Shown: piece after piece, positions 18,991-28,009 of the stretch
How positions within the stretch are numbered: position 1 is the stretch's first letter
Layout of the letters: each line of letters begins with the position of its first letter
Source of the DNA: Longitalea luteola
Lineage (GTDB): Bacteria > Bacteroidota > Bacteroidia > Chitinophagales > Chitinophagaceae
Direction of reading: 5' to 3'
Assembly: GCF_017356035.1 (NCBI RefSeq)
Contig: NZ_JAFIQX010000015.1
Span: forward strand, 62,001-126,000
Length of the DNA: 64,000 nt
Made by a program: the position numbers and the translations under genes
Notes under the pieces: generated by a model
Told to the model about the DNA's origin: nothing
The model's database searches: none
The model's input: only the letters and a program-made list of their open reading frames with translations

Positions 18991-20481
18991 TTAAAAGTTA
19001 TACCCCACCCTGAACTTCACCGGCTGCGTGCGTGGCACCTGCTGATAGCTCAAAAAATCCCACATCAATTGCAACCTGGTCTTCTTGAAGAACTTGCTTT
19101 TTATGGAGATGATCTTGCTAATGCCTACCAAACCGCTTTGTTGCCAGGAAGAAACCGCAGCCACGTCGGCAGAAGAAGCGGTTAAACTATCTGCTTTCAA
19201 TGGCTGATAATTGTATTCAAAGCCACCGCTCGCAAAAAAGCTGCCTTTCAGTTTTACATCTACGTATGACCGCAGTCCCATTCCCTGGTGGGTAATGGCA
19301 ATATGTTTAATATCCTGCCCCCACCCCATCTTGTAACTGGCGCCTACCCCAATCGTGCTTTTATCGGTGAGCTTATAACCTACCGACAAACCAAGATCTG
19401 TCGTGGTGGGAAAGAAATTGTTTTTCGCTGTTTGCAAATTGGTGCCATATTCCAGCCGTCGCCAGAAACTCTTTGTCTTTTGATTGTTGGGTTTGAAATC
19501 CGGCATCTCCATGTCACCGCCTCCACTGCCGCCCAGTTTATTTATTTTATCCTTCAACTGGTTAAGCTGGCCTTGCGCTGCTTGTAAATTCTGTTGCACA
19601 TAGCCCCCTCCGGCTCCCCCTGAAGAGGGAGAGAAGGCCGCGGCACCAAATCTATCTAGTAATTGTTGCTGTACCTGGGAGCGCGTTTGCAAGCCGGCCA
19701 GGCTTTGCGGTGTACCATAGTTATCGGGCAGCCGGAACAGGCTGGCCAGCTCTCCGTGCTGTTTCATGAACTTCGTAAATGCGGGCAGCTTGTTCAGTAA
19801 TGACAAACCTTTTTGAATGAGCTTGTCGGGATCATTCAGCATTTCTTTATATTCCTTTATTTGCGCACTGTAGTAATATGCCTGCGCTTTAAAATCATTG
19901 AAGTCTTTGGTAATGCCACCTGGCAGGTTGGTATATTTACTTAACGACTCCCTGATCTGCTGCTTGCGTTGCTGGATAAAGGTTTTCACCTGTTCGGCTT
20001 GCTGCAGTTTTCCCTGCAACTGATTCACCTGTGCGAGTGAACCGGTCAATTTCTCCTGCACCTCTTTGGATTGACCTAATATATTGTTGTTTTGTCCAAG
20101 GAACGATAAACTGGTTTTAACACTGTCCAGCATCGGAATATAACTGCCCGCCCTTCCTGACACTTTATCTCCCGCAGATCTAATTTTCGATATCAGCTGC
20201 GTATATTCTTTTTCACTGTTGGCAAATAATTGTTTGGCGCCGGCAGTATCTATTTTAGCCAGCTTGCGTTGCATTCGCTTCTCCCTGCTCAAAAGCTTCT
20301 GCAGGTATTTCTCCGTTTTTTCGGTAACCCGGTCTTCCAACGCATCGTACTTGTTTTCAATCTTTGAAAAGTAAGCGGAAGGAAAATGCAGAACACTGTC
20401 TGCAGTCGCATCCTGGGCCATGCCTGGTTTACAATAAAACATGCTCATCAGTATAACAAACAGGACAAGGCTATTCTTCAT
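18991..20481 (-). CDS. Outer-membrane beta-barrel with N-terminal coiled coil
   Basis: 496 residues. Signal peptide (ends KPGMAQ), long charged helical region about 30-260 with coiled-coil character (RVTEKTEKYLQKLLSREKRM; QVNQLQGKLQQAEQ), Gly-rich linkers (SSGGAGGG, GGSGGGDMEMP) and a C-terminal barrel of about 160 residues ending in F-R-V-G-Y-N-F. The final aromatic is the usual outer-membrane insertion signal. First gene of the Rhs run, 86 bp before the tail-fibre gene. It could anchor or export the Rhs proteins; nothing in the sequence proves it. Not a porin family I can name. Confidence 0.78.
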   Translation of the reverse strand: MKNSLVLFVILMSMFYCKPGMAQDATADSVLHFPSAYFSKIENKYDALEDRVTEKTEKYLQKLLSREKRMQRKLAKIDTAGAKQLFANSEKEYTQLISKIRSAGDKVSGRAGSYIPMLDSVKTSLSFLGQNNNILGQSKEVQEKLTGSLAQVNQLQGKLQQAEQVKTFIQQRKQQIRESLSKYTNLPGGITKDFNDFKAQAYYYSAQIKEYKEMLNDPDKLIQKGLSLLNKLPAFTKFMKQHGELASLFRLPDNYGTPQSLAGLQTRSQVQQQLLDRFGAAAFSPSSGGAGGGYVQQNLQAAQGQLNQLKDKINKLGGSGGGDMEMPDFKPNNQKTKSFWRRLEYGTNLQTAKNNFFPTTTDLGLSVGYKLTDKSTIGVGASYKMGWGQDIKHIAITHQGMGLRSYVDVKLKGSFFASGGFEYNYQPLKADSLTASSADVAAVSSWQQSGLVGISKIISIKSKFFKKTRLQLMWDFLSYQQVPRTQPVKFRVGYNF

Positions 20482-20703
20482 GTGTACAGTTCAGTTTAAA
20501 GCATTCACCGGCACGAGCCGTCAGAATACCTTTATATTCTGTTATCTTATTAGTATCAATGCAAGAATGAGTTGGGAGAACACGCTGATCGCGAGATAAC
20601 CAGTTGGGATAGCTGATGACTTTTCATGTACAGGTAGATGTTTGGTTAGGGGTAACGCAAATGTATAACACGTGATGCATGGAAGAAAGAACTATTTGTC
20701 ATA

Positions 20704-20760
20704 TTTGATAAACGTGCAGTTTTGCCAATAGGCGTGCAGATTTCGGCAATAACCGTGCAC
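20704..20760. repeat. Left direct repeat with 20-21-bp internal units
   Basis: Starts TTTGATAAACGTGCAGTTTT and holds three passes of a unit like CGTGCAGATTTCGGCAATAA. A matching copy at 21249-21304 has the same orientation with scattered mismatches. Together they flank the gene at 20764-21156. The remaining spacer 20482-20703 shows only a CAGAATA/TATTCTG hairpin near 20521-20540, in the leader of the outer-membrane barrel gene. Confidence 0.75.
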
Positions 20761-20763
20761 TGT

Positions 20764-21156
20764 TCAAAACATCAACGTTACCTTTTTAGAAGAAATCGTA
20801 AAAGAATCACCTTCCCAGAAATCAATATAAAAAACACCCCCTCCATCGGGATGAAAGTCAAAAAGTTTACCGCTGATCTCAAATCTGCCCCGGTAAAACA
20901 GGTCAAGGGTATTACTATCTGCCGTACGCCTTAAGTTAACACTGAAGCTTGCAATCAGCGCATCTTCAAATTGCAGGAGCAGGACTTTTTTTCCTGAATC
21001 TTTCGTTATCGGTTGAAATAAAAAACCTACCGTTTTATTTGCTGATTGATAATCTATTCCTGTACAGGCATAATCGTTATGCAGATCAAAAAACGAATTT
21101 TCATAATCTATTGTAGTTAGATCCTGAAACAGTTCAGCATGGGTTAAGTCAATCAT
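20764..21156 (-). CDS. Hypothetical 130-aa protein between direct repeats
   Basis: Cytosolic-type protein, no signal peptide, beta-rich (KKVLLLQFEDALIASFSVNL; GGGVFYIDFWEGDSF). Family not recognised; size and composition fit an immunity-type or small regulatory protein. It is isolated: the Rhs run starts 280 bp further on, and the preceding gene ends far upstream. Direct repeats lie 4 bp beyond its stop and 92 bp before its start, so it may have moved as a unit. Confidence 0.6.
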   Translation of the reverse strand: MIDLTHAELFQDLTTIDYENSFFDLHNDYACTGIDYQSANKTVGFLFQPITKDSGKKVLLLQFEDALIASFSVNLRRTADSNTLDLFYRGRFEISGKLFDFHPDGGGVFYIDFWEGDSFTISSKKVTLMF

Positions 21157-21248
21157 ATCAGTTTGACTTTGGGGTTTGGGTGGTTTGGTTGGCTACTCCC
21201 CCTGAAAGTAAAACAGATAACGTATATAATAAAATATTATTCGTTTTA

Positions 21249-21304
21249 TTTGATAACCGTGCAGTTTTTGCCAATGGGCGTGTAGATTTTGGCAATAAGT
21301 GTGT
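21249..21304. repeat. Right direct repeat
   Basis: Second copy of the element at 20704-20760: TTTGATAACCGTGCAGTTTT, then CCAATGGGCGTGTAGATTTT and GGCAATAAGTGTG. Same order and orientation as the left copy, with one inserted T and several substitutions. Confidence 0.75.
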
Positions 21305-21318
21305 AAGTGGTTATTAGC

Positions 21319-21351
21319 AAATCCCGGGATCACCATTGAGTCCCGGGATTT
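21319..21351 (-). terminator. Hairpin terminator after the NHL lipoprotein gene
   Basis: Perfect 11-bp arms, AAATCCCGGGA (21319-21329) and TCCCGGGATTT (21341-21351), with an 11-base loop, 22 bp past the stop of the minus-strand gene. The A/T ends of the arms give a short U-rich exit. Marks the end of the polysaccharide-locus transcript. Confidence 0.75.
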
Positions 21352-21373
21352 GATTTACGCTGTGTTTAGAAAT

Positions 21374-22714
21374 TTATTCTTTAACGATCCTTTTGATCTT
21401 CTTGTTATACGCATCGGTAATATAAAAGATCTGTTTACCATTATTATCCTTCGTGATCACAATGCCTTCGGGGCGCGTAATGACAACACCCTGGGCTGCT
21501 CCTTCTTCCGGTCCGCTGCCGGTATTATTTCCGGCGAAACTGGATTCCACACCTGCAGGTGTATATTTTTTGATCTTGCCCATGCCGCTGTAGGCCACAT
21601 AAATGTTTTTATCATCGTCTATTGCCACATGCGTAGGCATGGTGTTTACACTCAGATCGCCTCCAATGGTAGTTACAGTTCCATCAGGCGTCATTTTACG
21701 TACTTTTCCACCGCCCTTCTCTGTAATGAACAAATTCCCGTCTTTATCAAAGGCCATACTCCCCGGTCCCGGTATCCCGGCCTGTAAGCCTTTGCCATCT
21801 ATACTGGCCGACTGACCATTGCCGGCAATGGTGGTAACCATACCGGTAGCAAGATCTATTTTCCTGATCACATCGTTCGCATGGTCACCCACATACAAAT
21901 GCGTTCCGGCGGCATCAATGGCCAGTCCGTATGGCGCACTGAAACGTGCATTAACGCCAATTCCGTCTGTTCGGCCATATTCGCCGGCTTTTCCCGCGAT
22001 GGTGGTAACATCACCGGCCGGTGTTATTCTCCGGATCGTAAAGTTCATTTGATCGGCCACATACATATTGCCCGCAGCGTCGAGCACAATACTGGTAACT
22101 GTATTGAATCGGGCATTCTCTCCATTGGCATCTATACTGCCCCTGCCATTGGCCCCGGCAACGGTGCTCACTACTCCCTGTGGCGTGATCTTCCTGATCT
22201 TGTGCAGGTCGGTCACATACAGGTTGCCGCTCTTATCGATCGCCAAACCACCCGGCCATTGAAAACTGGCTGTAGCCACAGGTCCATCGGCGTTGCCATA
22301 GGCGCCGGTACCTGCGTAATTATGCACGGCCCATCCTATCAAATGAAATGCCTTTACTTTGGTGGCCACTTTATTATGGGCGATCACCGTAACATCATGA
22401 TCACCCTGCAGTAAACCGGCAGGCAGGTCCACCACCAGTTGGGTCGTGCCAGCGGATCGGATAGTAGCTGCCAGGCCGCCAAAGTTCACCACGTTTAAAT
22501 TCGCTGTACTGTTAAAGCCGGTGCCCGTAATGGTTACCTGGCCTGATTCCGCTGCATCCGGAGAAACGGTTGTAATAGTTACCGATGGATTGTTATCCGG
22601 ATTGCCCGGATTATCCGGGTTGCCCGGCTCTCCGGGCGTTGGCGGCGTATTACCTGTCTTACTGCATGCCAATGCAAAGAGTATACAAATTATAAGTCCT
22701 GTCTGTCTTATCAT
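21374..22714 (-). CDS. IPT/TIG plus NHL-repeat lipoprotein
   Basis: 446 residues. Lipoprotein signal (MIRQTGLIICILFALAC, Cys17), a Pro/Asn/Gly linker with PGNPDN repeats (to about residue 43), one IPT/TIG Ig-like domain (about 45-125, ITGTGFNSTANLNVVNFGG), then an NHL-type six-bladed propeller (repeats of GLAIDKSGNLYVTD, K-I-R-K-I-T-P-x-G, T-V-A-G). Such proteins are often the last gene of SusC/D loci and are thought to be surface-exposed glycan-binding or scaffold proteins. A hairpin terminator follows directly. Confidence 0.88.
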   Translation of the reverse strand: MIRQTGLIICILFALACSKTGNTPPTPGEPGNPDNPGNPDNNPSVTITTVSPDAAESGQVTITGTGFNSTANLNVVNFGGLAATIRSAGTTQLVVDLPAGLLQGDHDVTVIAHNKVATKVKAFHLIGWAVHNYAGTGAYGNADGPVATASFQWPGGLAIDKSGNLYVTDLHKIRKITPQGVVSTVAGANGRGSIDANGENARFNTVTSIVLDAAGNMYVADQMNFTIRRITPAGDVTTIAGKAGEYGRTDGIGVNARFSAPYGLAIDAAGTHLYVGDHANDVIRKIDLATGMVTTIAGNGQSASIDGKGLQAGIPGPGSMAFDKDGNLFITEKGGGKVRKMTPDGTVTTIGGDLSVNTMPTHVAIDDDKNIYVAYSGMGKIKKYTPAGVESSFAGNNTGSGPEEGAAQGVVITRPEGIVITKDNNGKQIFYITDAYNKKIKRIVKE

Positions 22715-22837
22715 GACTGTTCTATTATTTAAAAACAGCCAAAGTTATTCGGATACCAATTGCCGCTATCCGGAATCAGCTGAATTGTTTTTTTCAATGG
22801 TTGAAATGACATTTTTTAATGGCAGAATGGTGAATGG

Positions 22838-25120
22838 TCAACGGCGGTAACACCGTACGGCAAAAATGGCTGCAGGCACCTCTGCAGAAGGATGCTCCAC
22901 TTCGATGATCAACCGGCTGGTACTCACCGGTTGTGGCAGTGTAATCCGGTTACGCGTCTGATAATTATCGCTCTTCGTTACAATGAGATTTCCGGCATCG
23001 TCTTTTATACGGTACCTCCTGATACAAAAAGGCATGGCGGTTTCCGGGTGTTGCATCAGCACCGATTCCATCGGATGATCGTAGTCGGTGTCGAAAAACA
23101 GATCAATACAACTGATCGTTTGCGGTTCCTGCCAGCTGAGGGTCAATTGCGGGGCTGCATCATTCCAGTCGGCCACCCAGGCATTGGGTGTGTTTACCGG
23201 CCGGTCGATGCCATTGCGGATATTCTTTGCTGAAAAGCAATGCAAACCTGCGGGGTATTTAAACGCGATATTATGTCCCTCCGGCCGCCGCTGCGGACAC
23301 CAGAACTCAAAGGCGTCCATACCAATATCTTCGGGTGGTGTTTGTTTGCCGTAATTAGACACGGCTTTATTAATTGTATTAAATACTGATAAGATCCCCG
23401 TCACTCTTTTGCGCGTATAATGCAGCTCCACCAGGGGATTCTTCATAAAGGTGATAAATGCATAAGCGGGCGCATCCATCACCGCATTGAATGTTACCTG
23501 TAAACAATTACGCCCTGGTTGTATGGGCAAGGTGATGGTTTCAATCGTGGTATCAGGCGTGTGATTGCCTTCCCTGCTGCTGATGCGCAGTTCTACCTGT
23601 AAACTGGTTGCTTCGCCGGCCTGTGCATGAAATACAAATGGTTCTATTTTACCGGCAGCCAGGGGCACCATTTGCGCTACCGAGAGGGTCAACGGTTTCA
23701 CAAAATTACTCTCTGGCAGTTCGGTGAGCACCAATTCGCTCGAAGCGGTTATGGTTGCCGCCTGCACAAGATCGCTGTTGTTTTTTAATACCAGGCCTGG
23801 TATATACTGACCCGACAGCAACAGCCGCTGCTGTAAGGCATGGATATGCTCATCTTTAGCAATATCGGCCGGCAGTACGTTGCGCTCTTTACAAAGCGCA
23901 GCTGCCAAACCTACGGCCTGCGTGGCATAGGCTGCGGTAGCCATTACGCGTGTTGAGCCAAAAGCTACATGCGAAGCGCTGATCAGGCGGCCACCGAGGA
24001 ACAGGTTACTGATATTCCTGCTGTACAAACTGCGGTAAGGGATCTGGTAGATGCCTTTGCTATGCCATTGATTGCAACCCGGCTTTTCACTGAACACACC
24101 ATCAGCCGGGTGCAGGTCGATCGACCAGCCGCCGAAGGCCACCGCATCGGCATGCGTGCGCTGCTCAACAATATCCTGCTGCCGCATCATATAATCGCCT
24201 TCAAAGCGACGGCTTTCCCGTTTGCCCGGAATTGTTCCTACCCATTCCAGGGTCAGATTAGCTGCTTCGGGAAAATTGCCCGAGTTTTTGATATAATCCC
24301 ATACACCGTATATGACTTTCCACAGCTCCCATTTGATCTGCTCTGTATCGTGCACCGTATCTAACCGGCCTCCATACTCGATCCACCATAATTTACAACC
24401 GAATTCTTTTGCATTGAAAGTTTTAAAGCGCGGGATCTTTGTAATGTCTTTTAGCGCAAAAGCCGGTGGGATAAATTGAACCGGCCGGCCTGTGTCTTTA
24501 CTATAGAAATACAGGGTATGGCCAAGCAATTCACCGTACTCTTTATTCGGTGCGAACTTTTCACCAAACTCGTCGCGGCTTTCGGCGCCCATCCGAAAGG
24601 CAGCGCCTGCCAGAAAGCCCACTACTCCATCGCCCGAAGCATCACAGAACAAAGGCGCCATCAAGGTATATTCGGTTTGATTCTGGCTGCAAAAAGCTTT
24701 AACAGCAGCAATCGTAGTTTCATTCTTTTTATCAACATGGTATACCGCCGTATTGAGCAGCAGGGTTATTTTCGACTCGGCGATTACCTTATCGAGCAGG
24801 ATCATATCGAAGATCACGGGATTGCCTTCGGGATTGCGATAGGTGTTCTCCACCAGTATTTCATCTATCACTCCACCTTCGCGGGCCCAGCGGTTGTTGT
24901 TCCCCATATGTGAGGTAGCTCCCAGGATCCACAACCGCACTTCACTGCTGGCATTACCGCCCAATACCGGCCGGTCCTGCACCAGGATCACTGAACATCC
25001 TTCTCGGGCAGCGGTTATGGCGCAACATACGCCGGATAAACCTCCACCGGTTATCACCAGGTCGGCCTGTATCGTTTTATTTACAAAAGAGCGCTTGCCT
25101 GTACTGTTATCAACTTTCAT
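22838..25120 (-). CDS. FAD-dependent oxidoreductase (PF12831 type) of the polysaccharide locus
   Basis: 760 residues, no signal peptide. N-terminal Rossmann motif A-D-L-V-I-T-G-G-G-L-S-G (G25-G30), followed by R-P-V-L-G-G-N-A-S-S-E, the marker of the FAD_oxidored family, and C-D-A-S-G-D-G-V-V-G in mid-protein. The last 250 residues are a beta-sandwich-like extension. Family members occur inside many Bacteroidota glycan loci, where they are presumed to oxidise or reduce a released sugar; the substrate is unknown. It is transcribed with the GH97 and unknown-family genes upstream (43 bp gap). Confidence 0.85.
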   Translation of the reverse strand: MKVDNSTGKRSFVNKTIQADLVITGGGLSGVCCAITAAREGCSVILVQDRPVLGGNASSEVRLWILGATSHMGNNNRWAREGGVIDEILVENTYRNPEGNPVIFDMILLDKVIAESKITLLLNTAVYHVDKKNETTIAAVKAFCSQNQTEYTLMAPLFCDASGDGVVGFLAGAAFRMGAESRDEFGEKFAPNKEYGELLGHTLYFYSKDTGRPVQFIPPAFALKDITKIPRFKTFNAKEFGCKLWWIEYGGRLDTVHDTEQIKWELWKVIYGVWDYIKNSGNFPEAANLTLEWVGTIPGKRESRRFEGDYMMRQQDIVEQRTHADAVAFGGWSIDLHPADGVFSEKPGCNQWHSKGIYQIPYRSLYSRNISNLFLGGRLISASHVAFGSTRVMATAAYATQAVGLAAALCKERNVLPADIAKDEHIHALQQRLLLSGQYIPGLVLKNNSDLVQAATITASSELVLTELPESNFVKPLTLSVAQMVPLAAGKIEPFVFHAQAGEATSLQVELRISSREGNHTPDTTIETITLPIQPGRNCLQVTFNAVMDAPAYAFITFMKNPLVELHYTRKRVTGILSVFNTINKAVSNYGKQTPPEDIGMDAFEFWCPQRRPEGHNIAFKYPAGLHCFSAKNIRNGIDRPVNTPNAWVADWNDAAPQLTLSWQEPQTISCIDLFFDTDYDHPMESVLMQHPETAMPFCIRRYRIKDDAGNLIVTKSDNYQTRNRITLPQPVSTSRLIIEVEHPSAEVPAAIFAVRCYRR

Positions 25121-25163
25121 CGTTATATCAATTATTATTTAGAATAAAGTTTCGGTTATTTAA

Positions 25164-28004
25164 TTAGCGGGTTTTATTGCCTAATACTACTTTGTTGCTT
25201 TGCTGAACCTGACCATTTACAGTTACCAGCGATAACTGAAAGCTTACCGGTGTTTTGTGACCAACAGGCACCGTGAATTCAAACGGATAAGTGCTATCAA
25301 CGATCTGTCGCTCTTTACCATCCTGGCCTGCGTAGGTGATCGACACCTGGCGGTACCTGTTATCATCGTCTTCCAGGTACACGTACAGGCGGCGATCGTA
25401 TTCACCCAGTTGAAACAACAGCGCATGCGCATTGCCGGCATCGAGCTTTGTATAATCATTACAACGCTCAGTACCGGTGCCCAGTAATTTCTCCTGGAAA
25501 TTTGATCTTATCTGCACCGGTGTAACAGCAATAGCAGTTATCCCATTGGCAGCTACCTGAACCGTGAAACTGCTGTCTTTCAACACCGGTTTTTGTTTAT
25601 CTGTATAAGACGTGATCCGACTGTTACGCCCGGCGGTAACCCAGGCTGGATTCAACACTATGTTTGCCGTTACCGGCTGGTTACACTGGTTGGTGAATGC
25701 CAGCAACAACTGGCCGTCTTTACGGGCAGCTATATAATTCAACTCCGTATTATCGATCCGTAATAACCGGGCAGGCATCCACAACTGCACATCTTTCTGT
25801 TGGTAGAAACTGCCTTTTTGCATGCCGTACATCCTGTTCTGCAGGTACGCATACCCTTCCACATATTCGGAAGGGAAATCGATGCGGCCGCCGCTGCGCA
25901 CATAAGCATCCGTTACCAGGTAATCGAGCAGCATGGATGCCATGGGCATGATATGATTGTAATGAAAAGAATTTACGCTTTGGTCGGTGTGGTCGTGCAG
26001 GGGAAAATCAACTTTTTCATAGGCAGTCGTTCTTTCGGTATTGATATGATAACCGGGGAAACTGCGGTAGCGGCCAATGGTGGCGGCTTTCGCCACATTC
26101 ATGAGGAATGTATCGCGGGTATAATAGCCCAACCGTAATAGCCAGGGCGCATAGTTGGCCATAAAGATGCCGCGGTGACCGGTGGCTGTTCCCGAAGACT
26201 CAGGTGTTAACCCGATCTCTGATAAGCGCCATGCCGGCGCTTTCTCTTCGGGATAATACATTTGTTTGTGTCCTTTCGATCTCAGGTACCAGTACATGGG
26301 CGCTTTACCGCCTTTGTTCACCGTAATGAGGCTGTCGGGTATACGTGGACACATCCACGTAAACTGGCAATACTGGCGGCCGCCCTGCTGCGCAGCAGCC
26401 AGGTATTTGGGATCGCGTGTTATTTCATACAACTGCAGGAATTCGATCCACCGGCCGGTAAATGTGGGCCAGAAAAAGTAACTGCCCTGCAGGGGATCAT
26501 TAAACGCTGTTTGTGTGGTATTGATCCGTTGTTGCAGGTATTTGTTGGCCCCGGCGATGGAAACCTGCAGAAAATTACTGTCACCAGTTGCTTTATACAA
26601 CATCATGGCGTTGATCCAGTTCTTTCCCAACTCCTTGTCATCCAGGTTCCGCACCCTGGCGGTATTATATTCCTTTTGCGCTAATTGCAGGTAAAAATCA
26701 TTCTTACGGCCAAAGACATTATACAATGCCACCAGTTCCGACAGCGGCGCTATTGGTCCTTTTAATTTACGTGAGGGGCTCTGGATCTTCTGAGTACTAT
26801 CCAAACTGAACAGGAATTTCTCGCGCGACAGCATGAATTCCATTAATGGGTAAGCCCGTTTTTCGAATAGCACGGAATCATCCCGCACCAGCGCCAGCTC
26901 CAGCGGGTTCAGACTGGATACGTTCTTCACCGCTCCCGGCACATCGGTTGAATACGCACATCCCTTCAGGCTATCTATGAACCAGGCGTATTTCGACAAT
27001 GCATAGTCAACAATATTATCCAATGCGGTATTGAGCGATGCAATATCATTCCGCCGGTAATTCCCAAAGCCAAACAGCTCCCGGGCGATCTTCTCGTAAG
27101 TACCGGAGATCGTACTCGCTTCCGTCACCAGGTACATGGAAAAATTAAACGTAGCACCTGCCGTCAATTGCGACAAATAACCACCCGGCAGGGGCGCATA
27201 TATTTGTGGCTGCAATTGCTTTTTTTCATTCACCAGTGACACGCCGAACCGGCTGTTGTTCAATACCGGCAATGGCTGGAACGGAATTTCCTCCGGCGCC
27301 GCCAGTACCCCGATGGTATTGGCGCCATCGTACACCATGGTCGTTGGCAGGGTGGCCATAAAAGCCGGTGTGCAATAAGCCGCATCCGGGATACGCTTCT
27401 CCTGCCAGATCAGCGGCTGCCAGATGCTGGCAGCTTTATGGCTGTCAATAACAGGCGCGCCGGTATAACCGATACTGTAATATCCTTCCTGTAACGCCTG
27501 GAAACTATATTTTAACAATGGATATGGCTTTGTACTCGTGATCAGTTGCGCAGTCAATACAAACTTGTCGTTAGCGGGATAAGTAAAGAAAAGCGTATCG
27601 TGTTTTTGCTGCACTGATCTTGCCTGTAAGGGTATTCGTTCGCCGGCGTTGAAAATATTGGCCGTTCTCCAGTCGGCTTTTGTTCGAAGTATCCGGTCAT
27701 CGAAACCATCCCCTGCCATGGAAGCGTTCACCTGTTTTTGTTTGAAATCGGCCCTGCTGCTATCGGTCACCTTCCAGGTAAGTACATTATAATTTACCTT
27801 TTTGATACCAGCGGGTTTTAATGCCATCGCGGGATCGGCAGCATTGTACAGCACCACAAAGGAAGGCAGGAATGTATAAGCATGCTGCGCATTCGTAATA
27901 ACCAGTTTGTCGCCTTGCAGCTGCACTTTTTTCTGTGCTTTAGCCGGCGCCAGCCAACAGCAACCTAACATGATTGCGCAAAACTTACTCCTACTTTTTT
28001 TCAT
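25164..28004 (-). CDS. Secreted 946-aa protein, unknown family, paralogue A
   Basis: Signal peptide ends APAKAQ. N-terminal 300 residues are beta-rich; residues about 320-700 contain repeated helical pairs (GRWIEFLQLYEITRDPKYLAAA) as in an alpha/alpha toroid. A conserved core, residues 594-775, is shared with the proteins at 32229 and 35816: L-S-E-I-G-L-T-x-E, A-P-W-L-L-R-L, I-G-R-x-x-x-F-P-G-Y, L-L-D-Y-L-V-T-D-A, R-S-G-G-R-I-D-F-P, L-W-M-P-A-R-L-L. The fold suggests a glycoside hydrolase or polysaccharide lyase, but I cannot assign a family. Starts 5 bp after the GH97 stop, so one transcript. Confidence 0.75.
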   Translation of the reverse strand: MKKSRSKFCAIMLGCCWLAPAKAQKKVQLQGDKLVITNAQHAYTFLPSFVVLYNAADPAMALKPAGIKKVNYNVLTWKVTDSSRADFKQKQVNASMAGDGFDDRILRTKADWRTANIFNAGERIPLQARSVQQKHDTLFFTYPANDKFVLTAQLITSTKPYPLLKYSFQALQEGYYSIGYTGAPVIDSHKAASIWQPLIWQEKRIPDAAYCTPAFMATLPTTMVYDGANTIGVLAAPEEIPFQPLPVLNNSRFGVSLVNEKKQLQPQIYAPLPGGYLSQLTAGATFNFSMYLVTEASTISGTYEKIARELFGFGNYRRNDIASLNTALDNIVDYALSKYAWFIDSLKGCAYSTDVPGAVKNVSSLNPLELALVRDDSVLFEKRAYPLMEFMLSREKFLFSLDSTQKIQSPSRKLKGPIAPLSELVALYNVFGRKNDFYLQLAQKEYNTARVRNLDDKELGKNWINAMMLYKATGDSNFLQVSIAGANKYLQQRINTTQTAFNDPLQGSYFFWPTFTGRWIEFLQLYEITRDPKYLAAAQQGGRQYCQFTWMCPRIPDSLITVNKGGKAPMYWYLRSKGHKQMYYPEEKAPAWRLSEIGLTPESSGTATGHRGIFMANYAPWLLRLGYYTRDTFLMNVAKAATIGRYRSFPGYHINTERTTAYEKVDFPLHDHTDQSVNSFHYNHIMPMASMLLDYLVTDAYVRSGGRIDFPSEYVEGYAYLQNRMYGMQKGSFYQQKDVQLWMPARLLRIDNTELNYIAARKDGQLLLAFTNQCNQPVTANIVLNPAWVTAGRNSRITSYTDKQKPVLKDSSFTVQVAANGITAIAVTPVQIRSNFQEKLLGTGTERCNDYTKLDAGNAHALLFQLGEYDRRLYVYLEDDDNRYRQVSITYAGQDGKERQIVDSTYPFEFTVPVGHKTPVSFQLSLVTVNGQVQQSNKVVLGNKTR

Positions 28005-28009
28005 GACAA

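Noticed and set aside
22838-25120. Sulfatase or lyase role for the large PUL proteins
   Set aside because: No sulfatase C-x-[PA]-S-R signature or known lyase motif could be found in any of the large locus proteins.
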